Shown one piece after another: positions 25,930 to 34,501 of a stretch of 37,606 bases of DNA. Numbering within the stretch: position 1 is the stretch's first letter; each line of letters opens with the position of its first letter. The notes below the pieces were generated by a model, which saw only the letters and a list, made by a program, of their open reading frames with translations, was not told the DNA's origin and did not search any database. The position numbers and the translations under genes were made by a program. Source of the stretch: Bacteroidota bacterium (GTDB taxonomy: Bacteria; Bacteroidota; Bacteroidia; Bacteroidales; Lentimicrobiaceae); assembly GCA_023441805.1 (NCBI GenBank), contig JAEZNO010000024.1:1-37606 (forward strand), in the 5' to 3' direction.

Positions 25930-27201
25930 TCATTTTTCTTTGCCAAAGTTGGCGAAGTCACTACCTGAAGGATTTTGGAATACTCTTAACTCAAACTCAG
26001 GTATAGAGGCTAAGACATGATCGAATATATCAGACTGGACATCCTCATACGGCTTCCATTCCTGGATTCTGCTAAATACATATATTTCAAGAGGAATACC
26101 GCTTTCACCTGGCTGAAGTTGCCGGACAAGCATCGTCATATCAGGATTCAGATCAGTATTTCGCTTTAAGTATGCTGCCAGATATGCTCTGAAAACTCCA
26201 ATATTGGTTTGCCGTCTGCCATTTACCATTATTGATGCATCAATATTCTCAGCTTCATTATATTTCACAAGCTCTTCCTGTTTCGTATCAATATATTCTC
26301 TTAGGATATCAATCTTCCTGAACTTTTCAAGCATCTCCTCAGTGCAGAATTTCACACTAGTCATGTCGATATTTATTGATCTTTTAATCCGTCGACCACC
26401 GGATTCCTCCATCCCTCTCCAGTTTGTAACACTGTCTGATACTAAAGAGTATGTGGGCACCATGGTGATGCTTTTATCCCAATTCTGCACTTTGACAGTT
26501 GTCAGGCTTATATCTTTAACCTCACCGTCCGCACCGGCTTTTTGCATCACAATCCAATCGCCCTGACGCACCATGTCATTAGCCGAAATCTGAATACCGG
26601 CAACCAGTCCCAATATTGGATCTTTGAAAATCAGCAACAATACAGCTGAAAACGCACCTAAACCTCCAAGTAAATAGATTGGTGACTTGTCAAACAAAAG
26701 CGAAATAACAATGATTACACCAATAATGATAATAATAATCTTAAGCACCTGAATATAACCTTTGACAGGTTTAGCTTTCGATACTTCATAGCCCTGGAAT
26801 ATGTCGTACAATGCATTCAGGAACTTATTGATAGCACCAACGGTTACATAAACTATTAATATTCTGTTTAGTAACAGCACCCACTTTAAAAATTCCGGAA
26901 ATTCTGTCAGGGTGTATGGAGCCAGTACATTAAAAAGGAGTGTCGGCACTAACAGAACTGACTTATGGAAGACTCTGTTATTATATAAAGCATCGTCCCA
27001 GGTTGATGAAGTTCGATGCGTGATTCGTCTTACAATTTTCAATACGACAAATTTGCTTACATAGTACAAAACAGTAATAACGACTATCAGAATCAGAAAA
27101 TCAGTAAAATCTCTCATTGCGATTGAGATATTTTCTGATAACCCTAATCCTGTAAGCCATTCTTTTACTTTATCACCTATGCTGATCTCTAATAATGCCA
27201 T
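25930..27201 (-). CDS. Mechanosensitive ion channel, MscS family (YbdG-like)
   Basis: A 423-residue inner-membrane channel protein. Several transmembrane segments cover about 28-200 (FLILIVVITVLYYVSKFVVL, VLLLNRILIVYVTVGAINKFL, VLKIIIIIIGVIIVISLLF), then the pore-lining helix PIYLLGGLGAFSAVLLLIFKDPILGLVAGIQISAND (about 172-207), which is the diagnostic MscS motif, followed by the beta domain (VRQGDWIVMQKAGADGEVKDISLTTVKVQNWDKSITMVPTYSL) and a longer C-terminal domain than MscS itself. Size and the NWRGMEESGGRRIKRSI segment are typical of the YbdG subgroup, which gates in response to osmotic downshock. A TAAGTTTG box on the minus strand at 27274-27281 is a candidate promoter. Confidence 0.9.
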   Translation of the reverse strand: MALLEISIGDKVKEWLTGLGLSENISIAMRDFTDFLILIVVITVLYYVSKFVVLKIVRRITHRTSSTWDDALYNNRVFHKSVLLVPTLLFNVLAPYTLTEFPEFLKWVLLLNRILIVYVTVGAINKFLNALYDIFQGYEVSKAKPVKGYIQVLKIIIIIIGVIIVISLLFDKSPIYLLGGLGAFSAVLLLIFKDPILGLVAGIQISANDMVRQGDWIVMQKAGADGEVKDISLTTVKVQNWDKSITMVPTYSLVSDSVTNWRGMEESGGRRIKRSINIDMTSVKFCTEEMLEKFRKIDILREYIDTKQEELVKYNEAENIDASIMVNGRRQTNIGVFRAYLAAYLKRNTDLNPDMTMLVRQLQPGESGIPLEIYVFSRIQEWKPYEDVQSDIFDHVLASIPEFELRVFQNPSGSDFANFGKEK

Positions 27202-27316
27202 TATTCAGTATTTTCCGATTAAAATTACAATTATTATTGCCTGTTGAGCTCATTAATAATAGCAAATGCTTTTCAAACTTACTTATTTTATCTGAGCTTG
27301 AGCCAGTTTAAATGCT

Positions 27317-28912
27317 TTAAGGGTTTTTCAATTTCACGATCTTCATTGGCTGATCATGTCTGTAAAGCTTGAAGTCATAAATTGTTTCATAATCTTCAGG
27401 TGGAAGTTGCCTTGGATCCAGATAGTAATAATCAGTGGTATTGAATCCTTCATATTTATGTTCAAGGAGTTGCATTTTGCCAAGAGTGATATAGAAACTG
27501 GTGGCGTGCTCAGTTTCACTATTACGATAAATATATAGTTTGCTATTACCGGTCACCTCTGCAGCTTTAAGAGCACCCTCCTTATGTTCCTGAAAATCAT
27601 TGTAACGTGGAGGTATGATAAACCAGTCGAATCCGATTCTGAACATAAGCATGGCAGCCGCAAAAATCACAAGTCGTTGCTCTTTGATCTTCAAATAGAA
27701 GAAAAACAAAACAATAGTGATTATCAGCATAATTAACCCTTTAAGGATAGCATTATCTATCCAGCTTGTTTGTTTCAAAAATGGGAGAACGATAGCTGCA
27801 ACCATTCCAAGCACCATCACTCCCCCAAGGAAATATTCGATAATCACATTTTTTTTACTCTGCAGTGAATCGCCCCTGAAAAACATATATACAAGTACGG
27901 TAAAAATTGGCGGGAACAGCATGAAAATGTAACGAGGATAGGTTTCGGGTGAAGTCCAGTAAATCAGTATGTTAAAGATGAATATAAGGAAATTGTACTT
28001 CAGGAATTCATTCTCCTTCACTATTGAGTAGAACTTCTTCCTAAAAAAGAAAATACCCAGGATTGACCATGGGAAGAAGTGATAGAACATTTCGAATGGA
28101 AATGTAAAAAGGTGTGTAACGAAACGTTTCCATCCATAATTAATGATAGTTCTCTTCTCTGATTCACTAAACAGGGTGGTAAAGACATTATCAAGTGTAT
28201 TATACCTGGAATACATATAATAATAAACACCGACAATTAGTACCAGAAGCCCCAATCCTGCGAAGTGCTTCCATGAAAATAATTTGGAAAATTCTTTCTT
28301 ATAGGTAAAGAAAGTAAGCAGTGTTATCCCCTGAAAAACCAGTGGTGGCAATCCTTTCATCAGGAAAGTTATGGCTGTAATAAGATACGACACCATAAAC
28401 AATGCAAGATACTTTTTCCTTTTCTGTAAAAAATAGATTGCCATAAACGAAATGTACACCAGGCAAGAGAAGCTAATATCAATCAACCCGAGAAATGAAT
28501 CCCAGAAAAGAATACGCCCTGAGGTTATAAAAAGCATAGCAACTATAAACCCTTGTTTGAAGCCAAGCTCCTTATTTACGAATAGTAAAATTGCTATTCC
28601 AAAGACTAGCAATGCAATTACGACAGGAAGGCGAAGTACGAATTCAGAATAGTTGAATGTTTTAAAGAAAGCCGCTAATATCCAATTGTATAATGGTGGT
28701 TTATTATAATAAAACTCACCGTTAATTGTAGGTGTGAAATAATTGCCACTTATTATCATTTCAAGGGCAACAATGGCCCTGGTAGGTTCATCAGTGGGAA
28801 AGTTTATAGCCAGATATCCCAGATGCCACAATAATGCAGGAAACAGCATTACAACGCAAAAAATATAGAATACCGCAGGCTTATTTTTTAAGAATTGAAT
28901 TATTGGTTGCAT
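27317..28912 (-). CDS. ArnT/PMT-type membrane glycosyltransferase
   Basis: A 531-residue GT-C fold glycosyltransferase with a dozen or so transmembrane segments. The first periplasmic loop carries the catalytic acidic pair in FPTDEPTRAIVALEM (D41, E42), as in ArnT and protein mannosyltransferases, followed by NGEFYYNKPPLYNWILA, where family members bind the lipid-linked sugar donor. Further helices continue to about residue 440 and a soluble C-terminal domain follows (ending KLYRHDQPMKIVKL). These enzymes transfer sugar from polyprenyl phosphate to lipid A or other periplasmic acceptors; which one is unknown here. It lies 25 nt downstream of the SUI1 gene, so they are probably co-transcribed. 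Confidence 0.85.
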   Translation of the reverse strand: MQPIIQFLKNKPAVFYIFCVVMLFPALLWHLGYLAINFPTDEPTRAIVALEMIISGNYFTPTINGEFYYNKPPLYNWILAAFFKTFNYSEFVLRLPVVIALLVFGIAILLFVNKELGFKQGFIVAMLFITSGRILFWDSFLGLIDISFSCLVYISFMAIYFLQKRKKYLALFMVSYLITAITFLMKGLPPLVFQGITLLTFFTYKKEFSKLFSWKHFAGLGLLVLIVGVYYYMYSRYNTLDNVFTTLFSESEKRTIINYGWKRFVTHLFTFPFEMFYHFFPWSILGIFFFRKKFYSIVKENEFLKYNFLIFIFNILIYWTSPETYPRYIFMLFPPIFTVLVYMFFRGDSLQSKKNVIIEYFLGGVMVLGMVAAIVLPFLKQTSWIDNAILKGLIMLIITIVLFFFYLKIKEQRLVIFAAAMLMFRIGFDWFIIPPRYNDFQEHKEGALKAAEVTGNSKLYIYRNSETEHATSFYITLGKMQLLEHKYEGFNTTDYYYLDPRQLPPEDYETIYDFKLYRHDQPMKIVKLKNP

Positions 28913-28937
28913 AAGTCTTTCAAAAGCAATTTATTAA

Positions 28938-29276
28938 TCAGCCACTGAATTTGGCTTTATAACCATTTTTTATCAGATAGTCCATCACCTTCTGTCTGAA
29001 ATCACCTTGTATAAGGATTTCGCCATTGCTACTTGAGCCACCAGCTGCACATAGATTTTTAAGATTCTTAGCAAGTCTGGCCAAATCTTCATCCTTCCCC
29101 ACAAAACCTGTAACAAGAGTAGCTTTTTTGCCTCCTTTTAATTTTTTATCAAGCATAATCCTTAAATCCTGCTTAGCGGGTGGCAGGGTTTCAACCTCTT
29201 CAGGATCATTACTTTGATAGACAAAATCCGGATTAGTTGAGTAAACTATACCTGACCTGTTCTTTTTAGCACTCAT
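28938..29276 (-). CDS. SUI1/eIF1-like translation factor (YciH family)
   Basis: A 112-residue protein of the bacterial SUI1 family. The C-terminal SUI1 fold starts near LRIMLDKKLKGGKKATLVTGFVGKDEDLARLAKNLKNLCAAGGSS, where GGKKATLVTGF and the LKxxCAAGGSSSNGEILIQGD stretch are the hallmark, and ends with VMDYLIKNGYKAKFSG. E. coli YciH discriminates against aberrant initiation complexes and inhibits translation under stress. The ATG at 29276 (MSAKKNRSG) is preferred over the GTG three bases upstream. It is upstream of the ArnT-type gene in a likely operon. Confidence 0.9.
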   Translation of the reverse strand: MSAKKNRSGIVYSTNPDFVYQSNDPEEVETLPPAKQDLRIMLDKKLKGGKKATLVTGFVGKDEDLARLAKNLKNLCAAGGSSSNGEILIQGDFRQKVMDYLIKNGYKAKFSG

Positions 29277-29355
29277 CACGTTTTATGTTATGTTCTGATG
29301 AAGATTATAATATGGTAAGTTGTCGATGGTTTGACAGGGCAATTTATGATTAAAT

Positions 29356-30249
29356 CTACAATGCAATGATTTTCATGCTTCGCGGATTCACTTTAATGTG
29401 TAAATCTCTACCGACCTTAACAGGTTCACCATCAAGGTTAATGATCCTGTTCTTATTTCGTGTTATCTTAATTTCTTTAGCCTTTATTATTTCGAGATAA
29501 CCTGAGTGATCAATCCTGTTTCTCCATAACAAGCCTAAAACATAAGGTGCTGAAAGCATCGGGACTTTTTGTACAATGCACACATCAACCATCCCGTCGT
29601 TAATAGATGCATCAGGGGCAATAACAGTGTTATACCCAAATTGATTGCTATTAGCGAAACTTACAAACAGTGCTTTTCGTTTTACCGGCACACCATCTAT
29701 TAGCATTCGATACTTTCGTGGCCGGTATCCGGGATACGATTGTAGTGCTATATGAAAGTATGAGAAAAATCCTCTGTGTTCAGCTTTAGCGAATTTCTTG
29801 GCTACTAAAGCATCAAATCCAACTCCCGCAATTGATAAACAGAGTTCATCATTTATTGAAACAGCATCAATCTCTTTAATTGGCATAGAATTAATTAACG
29901 CAATACTCTTAGCCGGATCGAGCGGAATATTCAGGAATCTTGCCAACCCATTACCTGACCCAACAGGAACAATAGCTAACGTTGAAGAACTGCCATAAAG
30001 CCCTTTAGCTACTCTGTTGACTGTTCCATCACCACCCACGGCAACAATTATATCATAATTGTCATCTGCTGATTGTTTACTCAACTCATAAGCATTCAAA
30101 GCTGAAGTAGTGAACGACAATTTAAAGTCAAACTTCTTTGTATTGAGATTGTCGTAAATTATGCGTTCGAAACCATCCTTAGCGGCAGTTCCGTTACCTG
30201 AGGCAGGATTAATTATGAAGTGTATTCTCTTTTTTCCGGTAGCAGGCAT
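29356..30249 (-). CDS. Diacylglycerol kinase-like lipid kinase (YegS/DgkB superfamily)
   Basis: A 297-residue soluble lipid kinase of the DAGK catalytic family. HFIINPASGNG (10-20) is the N-terminal strand and loop; VGGDGTVNRVAKGL (71-84) is the nucleotide-binding GGDGT motif; IVPVGSGNGLARFLNIP (93-109) is the third family motif; and the C-terminal beta-sandwich holds the family acidic pattern DGMVDVCIV and NLDGEPV. The acceptor (diacylglycerol, undecaprenol or sphingoid base) cannot be assigned from these motifs. A minus-strand TACCTTTG box at 30269-30276 gives a predicted leader of about 13 nt, independent of the sensor gene that ends just upstream. Confidence 0.9.
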   Translation of the reverse strand: MPATGKKRIHFIINPASGNGTAAKDGFERIIYDNLNTKKFDFKLSFTTSALNAYELSKQSADDNYDIIVAVGGDGTVNRVAKGLYGSSSTLAIVPVGSGNGLARFLNIPLDPAKSIALINSMPIKEIDAVSINDELCLSIAGVGFDALVAKKFAKAEHRGFFSYFHIALQSYPGYRPRKYRMLIDGVPVKRKALFVSFANSNQFGYNTVIAPDASINDGMVDVCIVQKVPMLSAPYVLGLLWRNRIDHSGYLEIIKAKEIKITRNKNRIINLDGEPVKVGRDLHIKVNPRSMKIIAL

Positions 30250-30268
30250 TTAAATATAATCCAGGCTG

Positions 30269-30276
30269 CAAAGGTA
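30269..30276 (-). promoter_or_regulatory. Putative -7 box of the lipid kinase gene
   Basis: Minus strand TACCTTTG matches TAnnTTTG, 19 nt after the stop of the upstream sensor gene; the expected start is about 13 nt before the kinase ATG. A -33 TTG is not evident. Confidence 0.45.
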
Positions 30277-30294
30277 CGAAAAGATGGCAAAACT

Positions 30295-32187
30295 TTAGGA
30301 ATGATGCTCACGCTCCTTTTGTTCGGTGATATCATGGTTTGAGCCTCTTTGCCCTATCCACTCTCCGTCTGCATTAAAAACAGGCTTACAAGTGTGAGCC
30401 ATCCATTTTATCTCACCTGATTTAGTAATTATTCGATATTCGAGTTTACAAACATGATCGTTTGGATAGATGATTGTATTGAAATGATCTTCAACCATCT
30501 GCCTGTCATCGGGATGAGCTATTTTGTAGTAAAGTGATGAATCTTTCATAAACTCCTCAACATCGTAACCTGTAACTGTTTTGAACGAGGGCGAAATGTA
30601 GATAAATTCACCGTTAGTGCCTAACCATGATTCACAGGTATAAGTATGGTCAGCAACAGTGCGGTATTTTTCTTCAGCTTCTCTGAGAAGTTTTTCGTTA
30701 ATTCTGCGGGTTACGATTTCTTTTTCTAACTGTGCATTCGTTTTCCTGAGAGCAGCAGTTCGCTCATCAACCATTATTTCAAGCAGATCGTTACTCTGGT
30801 TTAGTTCAAATATCGCTTTTTCCAGATCTTTATGTAATCTGATTGCTATAATACCTTGCGATAAATCGTTGGCAATCTGTACAAGTATTTTGATTTCATC
30901 TTCTGAGAATGCATCGGCTTGCGATGAATAGATTGCAATAGTACCGAACACATTTGAGCCTTCGCATAAAGGCAGAGCAATTGATGAGGCATATCCTCTT
31001 TTAGTTGCCTCATGGCGCCAGGGCTCAAAACGCGGATCAGTCATTATATTTCTGCAAACAGAGGGCTTGCCTGTACGAATCGAAGTACCTGTCGGGCCTT
31101 GTCCTAATGGATTATCATGCCAAGTCAGGTTTAGTGTATCAAGATATCCCTGTTCAAGTCCAGAACTAACTTTTGGTGTGATAGTCTTACTTTCATCCGA
31201 GTTTACCAATCCAATCCACATCATAGTATAACCGCAGTCTTCAACTAACACATCGCAAACTTTCTGCATCATCTCATTTTCAGATGTAGAATTGAGCATG
31301 GCTTGTTTAGTTTTCCGCAAGGCTTCAATCTTCCTCTCGGCAATACGATGTTCAAGTTCAGCAGCTGCCCTGATAGAAACTTGTTTAAGCACCATTTCGT
31401 AGGTGCGGATATCTGTGATGGTTTTTTTACTAATTACAGCAATCAATCCAATAGGAAATCCATGTGCATCATGTAAGGTAATACCGGCATATCCTTCAGC
31501 ACCTATTTCCTGTAAAACCCGGTCGTTTGGAAAAAGGAATCTTACACTTTGAGGGTAGCAGCAAATATTACTCCCAAGCACTTTTCCACATGGTGTATCA
31601 CGAAGCGAATACTTGATGTTGTCCTCATATTTATTATTATAATAAATGGCCAGAGTTTCTGCTTCGAGGTTATTGGGTAACCTGTCAATACAAACATATT
31701 CAGCATTCAGCACCTGACTCAGATATCGCGCAAGTGATGTGAAAAAATCCTCATTATTTACTACCCATTCACTACCAAGCAGGAAAGCCTGCGTGTTTTC
31801 AATCTTCCTTTTATAAGTACGATCGGTTAATACTAAAACTGAACCTGAGCCTGAAATATCTATCCGGCAAAAGATCTGTTCATTACTCTTGGTAAAAAGA
31901 CGAACCTCACAAACCTGGTTTGTTGATGAAACAATAGCATTTTGCCTTGCTATCTTATAAGTCATCGCATCATCAATATTGATGTACTGGAGAAAAGTTT
32001 TGTGAAGTAACTTTCCTTTCCTTACACCAAAAAGTTTCTCAGCAACTGAATTAGCATAAACAATGATATCTTCCTCATTGACTCTTATAATGGAAACAGG
32101 CAAATCATCACCTTTAATATGATCAGGCTCTTTTGATGCATATTCATAACCAGTTGCTAATTCCTTAAAATTGTCGTCGGGTCTCAC
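30295..32187 (-). CDS. PAS-GAF-GAF-PAS sensor protein without an output domain
   Basis: A 630-residue soluble signalling protein. Order of domains: PAS (about 25-135, VSIIRVNEEDIIVYANSVAEKLFGV), a first GAF (about 140-275, with cysteines in TPCGKVLGSNICCYPQSV), a linker helix, a second GAF (about 295-440, GYTMMWIGLVNSDESKTITPKVSSG and SIALPLCEGSNVFGTIAIYSS), a coiled coil (about 445-510, LEIMVDERTAALRKTNAQLEKEI), and a last PAS with PAC (about 510-625, YKIAHPDDRQMVEDHF to GSNHDITEQKE). The frame ends at REHHS; no histidine kinase, GGDEF or other effector follows, and the neighbouring promoter and lipid kinase gene leave no room for one. Related proteins normally continue into a kinase. It may be a truncated kinase or a stand-alone sensor. 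Confidence 0.85.
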   Translation of the reverse strand: MRPDDNFKELATGYEYASKEPDHIKGDDLPVSIIRVNEEDIIVYANSVAEKLFGVRKGKLLHKTFLQYINIDDAMTYKIARQNAIVSSTNQVCEVRLFTKSNEQIFCRIDISGSGSVLVLTDRTYKRKIENTQAFLLGSEWVVNNEDFFTSLARYLSQVLNAEYVCIDRLPNNLEAETLAIYYNNKYEDNIKYSLRDTPCGKVLGSNICCYPQSVRFLFPNDRVLQEIGAEGYAGITLHDAHGFPIGLIAVISKKTITDIRTYEMVLKQVSIRAAAELEHRIAERKIEALRKTKQAMLNSTSENEMMQKVCDVLVEDCGYTMMWIGLVNSDESKTITPKVSSGLEQGYLDTLNLTWHDNPLGQGPTGTSIRTGKPSVCRNIMTDPRFEPWRHEATKRGYASSIALPLCEGSNVFGTIAIYSSQADAFSEDEIKILVQIANDLSQGIIAIRLHKDLEKAIFELNQSNDLLEIMVDERTAALRKTNAQLEKEIVTRRINEKLLREAEEKYRTVADHTYTCESWLGTNGEFIYISPSFKTVTGYDVEEFMKDSSLYYKIAHPDDRQMVEDHFNTIIYPNDHVCKLEYRIITKSGEIKWMAHTCKPVFNADGEWIGQRGSNHDITEQKEREHHS

Positions 32188-32215
32188 AGAAGTTGTGATT
32201 GGATTTCAGTAAAAA

Positions 32216-32248
32216 CAAAATTAAACAATTTTGTATTTCACTTATCAA
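32216..32248 (-). promoter_or_regulatory. Putative promoter of the PAS-GAF sensor gene
   Basis: Minus strand TAATTTTG (complement of 32216-32223) with TTG at the complement of 32246-32248, spacing 22 nt. Predicted start near 32209, leader about 22 nt. Confidence 0.5.
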
Positions 32249-32319
32249 CTTCATATTAAGAAGTAATTGTTAATGTGCATGGAAGAGGACAGAGAATAAT
32301 TTTAATGACAGTTATTTTT

Positions 32320-32360
32320 TGACAAAAAGAGGCCGTCCTTTTGAGACAGCCCCTCTCCGA
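32320..32360 (-). terminator. Terminator of the beta-helix gene
   Basis: On the minus strand AGAGGGGCTGTC, loop TCAAAAG, GACGGCCTCT and a T run. It shares the GGCTGTC/GACGGCC core with terminators T1 and T3 near rpoD, and lies about 55 nt after the gene's stop. Confidence 0.75.
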
Positions 32361-32414
32361 AGTTTAACACTTATCACCAATTTACTAAACTTAACCTAAA
32401 CCCACTCTTTGTCA

Positions 32415-34196
32415 TCAGAGTGTATTTTTTATTGCTTTCAGAGTTTTCTTTTCAACTCCATTATCAACTCTTATCAGATAGCCACCATCGGGCATTGTAC
32501 TCATATCAAGCTTTGCTTCTGCAGTCATTCTTGCAGTTTCCCTTTTAACTAATCGGCCGGCCATATCAAATACTTCTAACTCAGTCTTTTCATAGATTTG
32601 GCCAAGTCTTACTGAGAAATGACCGTCTACTGATGGATTAGGATATAGAAGCAGATCTTTTGCAAGAACATCAGCAATTGAATCATTCACTGTAGCATTA
32701 CCTGATTTGGTTCCGCCATATTCATGAATACCGGCATCAGGAGCACCATTCATTGGAACACTATTTCCATAGTAATCTTTTGTAAGACTTACATTTGTTC
32801 CTCTGTTTATTGCACAAGAACCTCCGATTAAGTGGAAATCCTGATTTGACGGATTAACAAAGCCCGGGTTTCCAACTGTTGAATTCTTATCATTACCTGA
32901 AGAATTCCTCCAGCTTGTTAAACTGGTAGCACTGTTAATGAAACCTGAATGCTGTGAATTGAATACATTATTATTTGAAGATATTGAACCTCCTGCCTTG
33001 ATGGCTTTTGCTGAAGTACTAATATTAAAGATGTTATTTCTTACTGTTATACTGGTATTTGAAGTGGTGTATATACCATGTGATATGTTATTGTAAAACA
33101 CATTGTTACGAATAGTTCCTGAGTATCCACTGTTTATATACAAGCCATTCTTGTTATTGGCAAACACGTTATAATAAGCATCGGTTTTTGCATAAGCATA
33201 AATTCCATGCTCAGAGTTTTTAATCATATTGTACCGTACTGTCACAGTCTTGGTTGTTGGTGACAGATAGATGCCACTGGTATTTTTGTTAATAGCGCCA
33301 ATGATGGTATTTCTTTCAATCACTCCACTATAATTGTTACCCCAGGCTATGATACAGAATTTATTTCCCATGCTGGAGTGGTCAATAATATTGTCGTGAA
33401 TATTGAAGTTCATATTGTTAGTCGAAGCTATCTGGATACCATCACCTGCAGAATAACTTTCATTAGTGTTAACCAGATACTTTTTATTCACATCATAAAT
33501 GGTACAGAATCCGATTTCAAGAGTACTTGCATCTTTTACATAGATACCGTCATCTTTGATATCGTGAACTTTAGAATTTAGAATCTTTGTACCTGCAGAT
33601 GTAGTAAGAACCCTGATACCCCATTCAGTCTTTGTGATTTCACAGTTCTTTACAGTGTTATTCGATGCATTACTTCCTTGTATTATTATCGAGGAAACCC
33701 ATGTACCGTTTGATGTTATTTGAAGATCTTTGATTGTTACGTTATACGAACTACTTACATTAATAATGTGATTACCGCTACCTGTGGCAACAATCTTAGC
33801 TTTTGCAGTTCCTCCATATGTACCAAGAGTAACATTGGATTTACCATTTATTGAAAGAGATGTGTTTGTGTAATAGGTAGTTCCTGATTTTTGAAGGTAA
33901 GTATTACCACTGTTAATAGTGAACTTCTTCCAGGAATTATAAGGATTTGAACTTGATCCGTTTTGAGTTGAACCGGTATAGTTTGGATCTACATAGATAG
34001 TTGCTCCAAAAAGAACTGTTGACAGGAATGTATAGAATACAATCAGCCCTAAAGTCATTAGCCAGAAACTGCGACGTGGTTTGAACTGTTCTTCGTTAAC
34101 TATATTGGTTTCAAGGTTTGCATTATCGTTTCTTACATTGATTGCTCTTACATCGTCTGAGCAAATCAGTTCATTTTTCAAGTTTATTCTAGTCAT
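32415..34196 (-). CDS. Right-handed beta-helix protein with T9SS sorting domain
   Basis: A 593-residue secreted protein. The N-terminus is unusual: about 44 mainly polar residues (MTRINLKNELICSDDVRAIN onward) precede the hydrophobic segment FWLMTLGLIVFYTFLSTVLFGA at 45-65. Then come parallel beta-helix coils rich in Asn, Gly, Ile and Tyr (about 105-400; NTVKNCEITKTEWGIRVLTT, RYNMIKNSEHGIYAYA, RNNVFYNNISHGIYTT), a terminal INRGTNVSLTKDYYGN and DAGIHEYGG segment usual for such helices, and a T9SS type A sorting domain from LLYPNPSVDGHFSVRL to IKNTL. It should cross the outer membrane through the Por secretion system and stay on or leave the surface. Enzymatic activity (lyase or hydrolase) is not predicted by any catalytic motif I can identify. 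It is downstream of another T9SS gene on the same strand. Confidence 0.88.
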   Translation of the reverse strand: MTRINLKNELICSDDVRAINVRNDNANLETNIVNEEQFKPRRSFWLMTLGLIVFYTFLSTVLFGATIYVDPNYTGSTQNGSSSNPYNSWKKFTINSGNTYLQKSGTTYYTNTSLSINGKSNVTLGTYGGTAKAKIVATGSGNHIINVSSSYNVTIKDLQITSNGTWVSSIIIQGSNASNNTVKNCEITKTEWGIRVLTTSAGTKILNSKVHDIKDDGIYVKDASTLEIGFCTIYDVNKKYLVNTNESYSAGDGIQIASTNNMNFNIHDNIIDHSSMGNKFCIIAWGNNYSGVIERNTIIGAINKNTSGIYLSPTTKTVTVRYNMIKNSEHGIYAYAKTDAYYNVFANNKNGLYINSGYSGTIRNNVFYNNISHGIYTTSNTSITVRNNIFNISTSAKAIKAGGSISSNNNVFNSQHSGFINSATSLTSWRNSSGNDKNSTVGNPGFVNPSNQDFHLIGGSCAINRGTNVSLTKDYYGNSVPMNGAPDAGIHEYGGTKSGNATVNDSIADVLAKDLLLYPNPSVDGHFSVRLGQIYEKTELEVFDMAGRLVKRETARMTAEAKLDMSTMPDGGYLIRVDNGVEKKTLKAIKNTL

Positions 34197-34501
34197 CTTA
34201 AATAGTGGTTGAGTGGTTTTTAATCTTGTTTAAGATCACCACCCTACTTTGAAAAATGATGCCGATATAAGAACTGATTACAGTTTACTGATATCCGAAC
34301 AATGCAATAATCATTAAATCGCCTGTAAAATAAGCCATTTCGGGGAATAATACATCTAATGTATACAGATTTATTTTGCTTGTTCAATTCAAGATAACAG
34401 CCTTTCTCCCCGGTAAAATCACCTCCTTTCGGGGAAAGTTTCTACGTTTCACAAGTGAAATTGGAGATAGTTATTGGTAAGATAAAGTCCTGTGAGAGCT
34501 T
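34197..34501. other. Intergenic region between two T9SS genes
   Basis: A 305-nt gap. It contains the hairpin at 34402-34438 described separately, and an inverted repeat TTTCAC AA GTGAAA at 34447-34460. No promoter with a full consensus was found for the beta-helix gene. No gene or known riboswitch is recognised. Confidence 0.5.
34402..34438. other. Hairpin with a loop equal to the 16S rRNA 3' tail
   Basis: CTTT (34402-34405) and CCCCG (34408-34412) pair with CGGGG (34430-34434) and AAAG (34435-34438), leaving a 2-nt bulge. The 17-nt loop GTAAAATCACCTCCTTT contains ATCACCTCCTTT, identical to the anti-Shine-Dalgarno end of 16S rRNA; on the minus strand it is AAAGGAGGTGAT. No T run follows on either strand, so it is not a standard terminator. 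Flanks show no other similarity to rRNA. Confidence 0.55.

Noticed and set aside
34402..34438. 16S rRNA gene fragment
   Set aside because: Similarity is limited to the 12-base tail; bases upstream of it do not resemble the conserved 16S helix 45.
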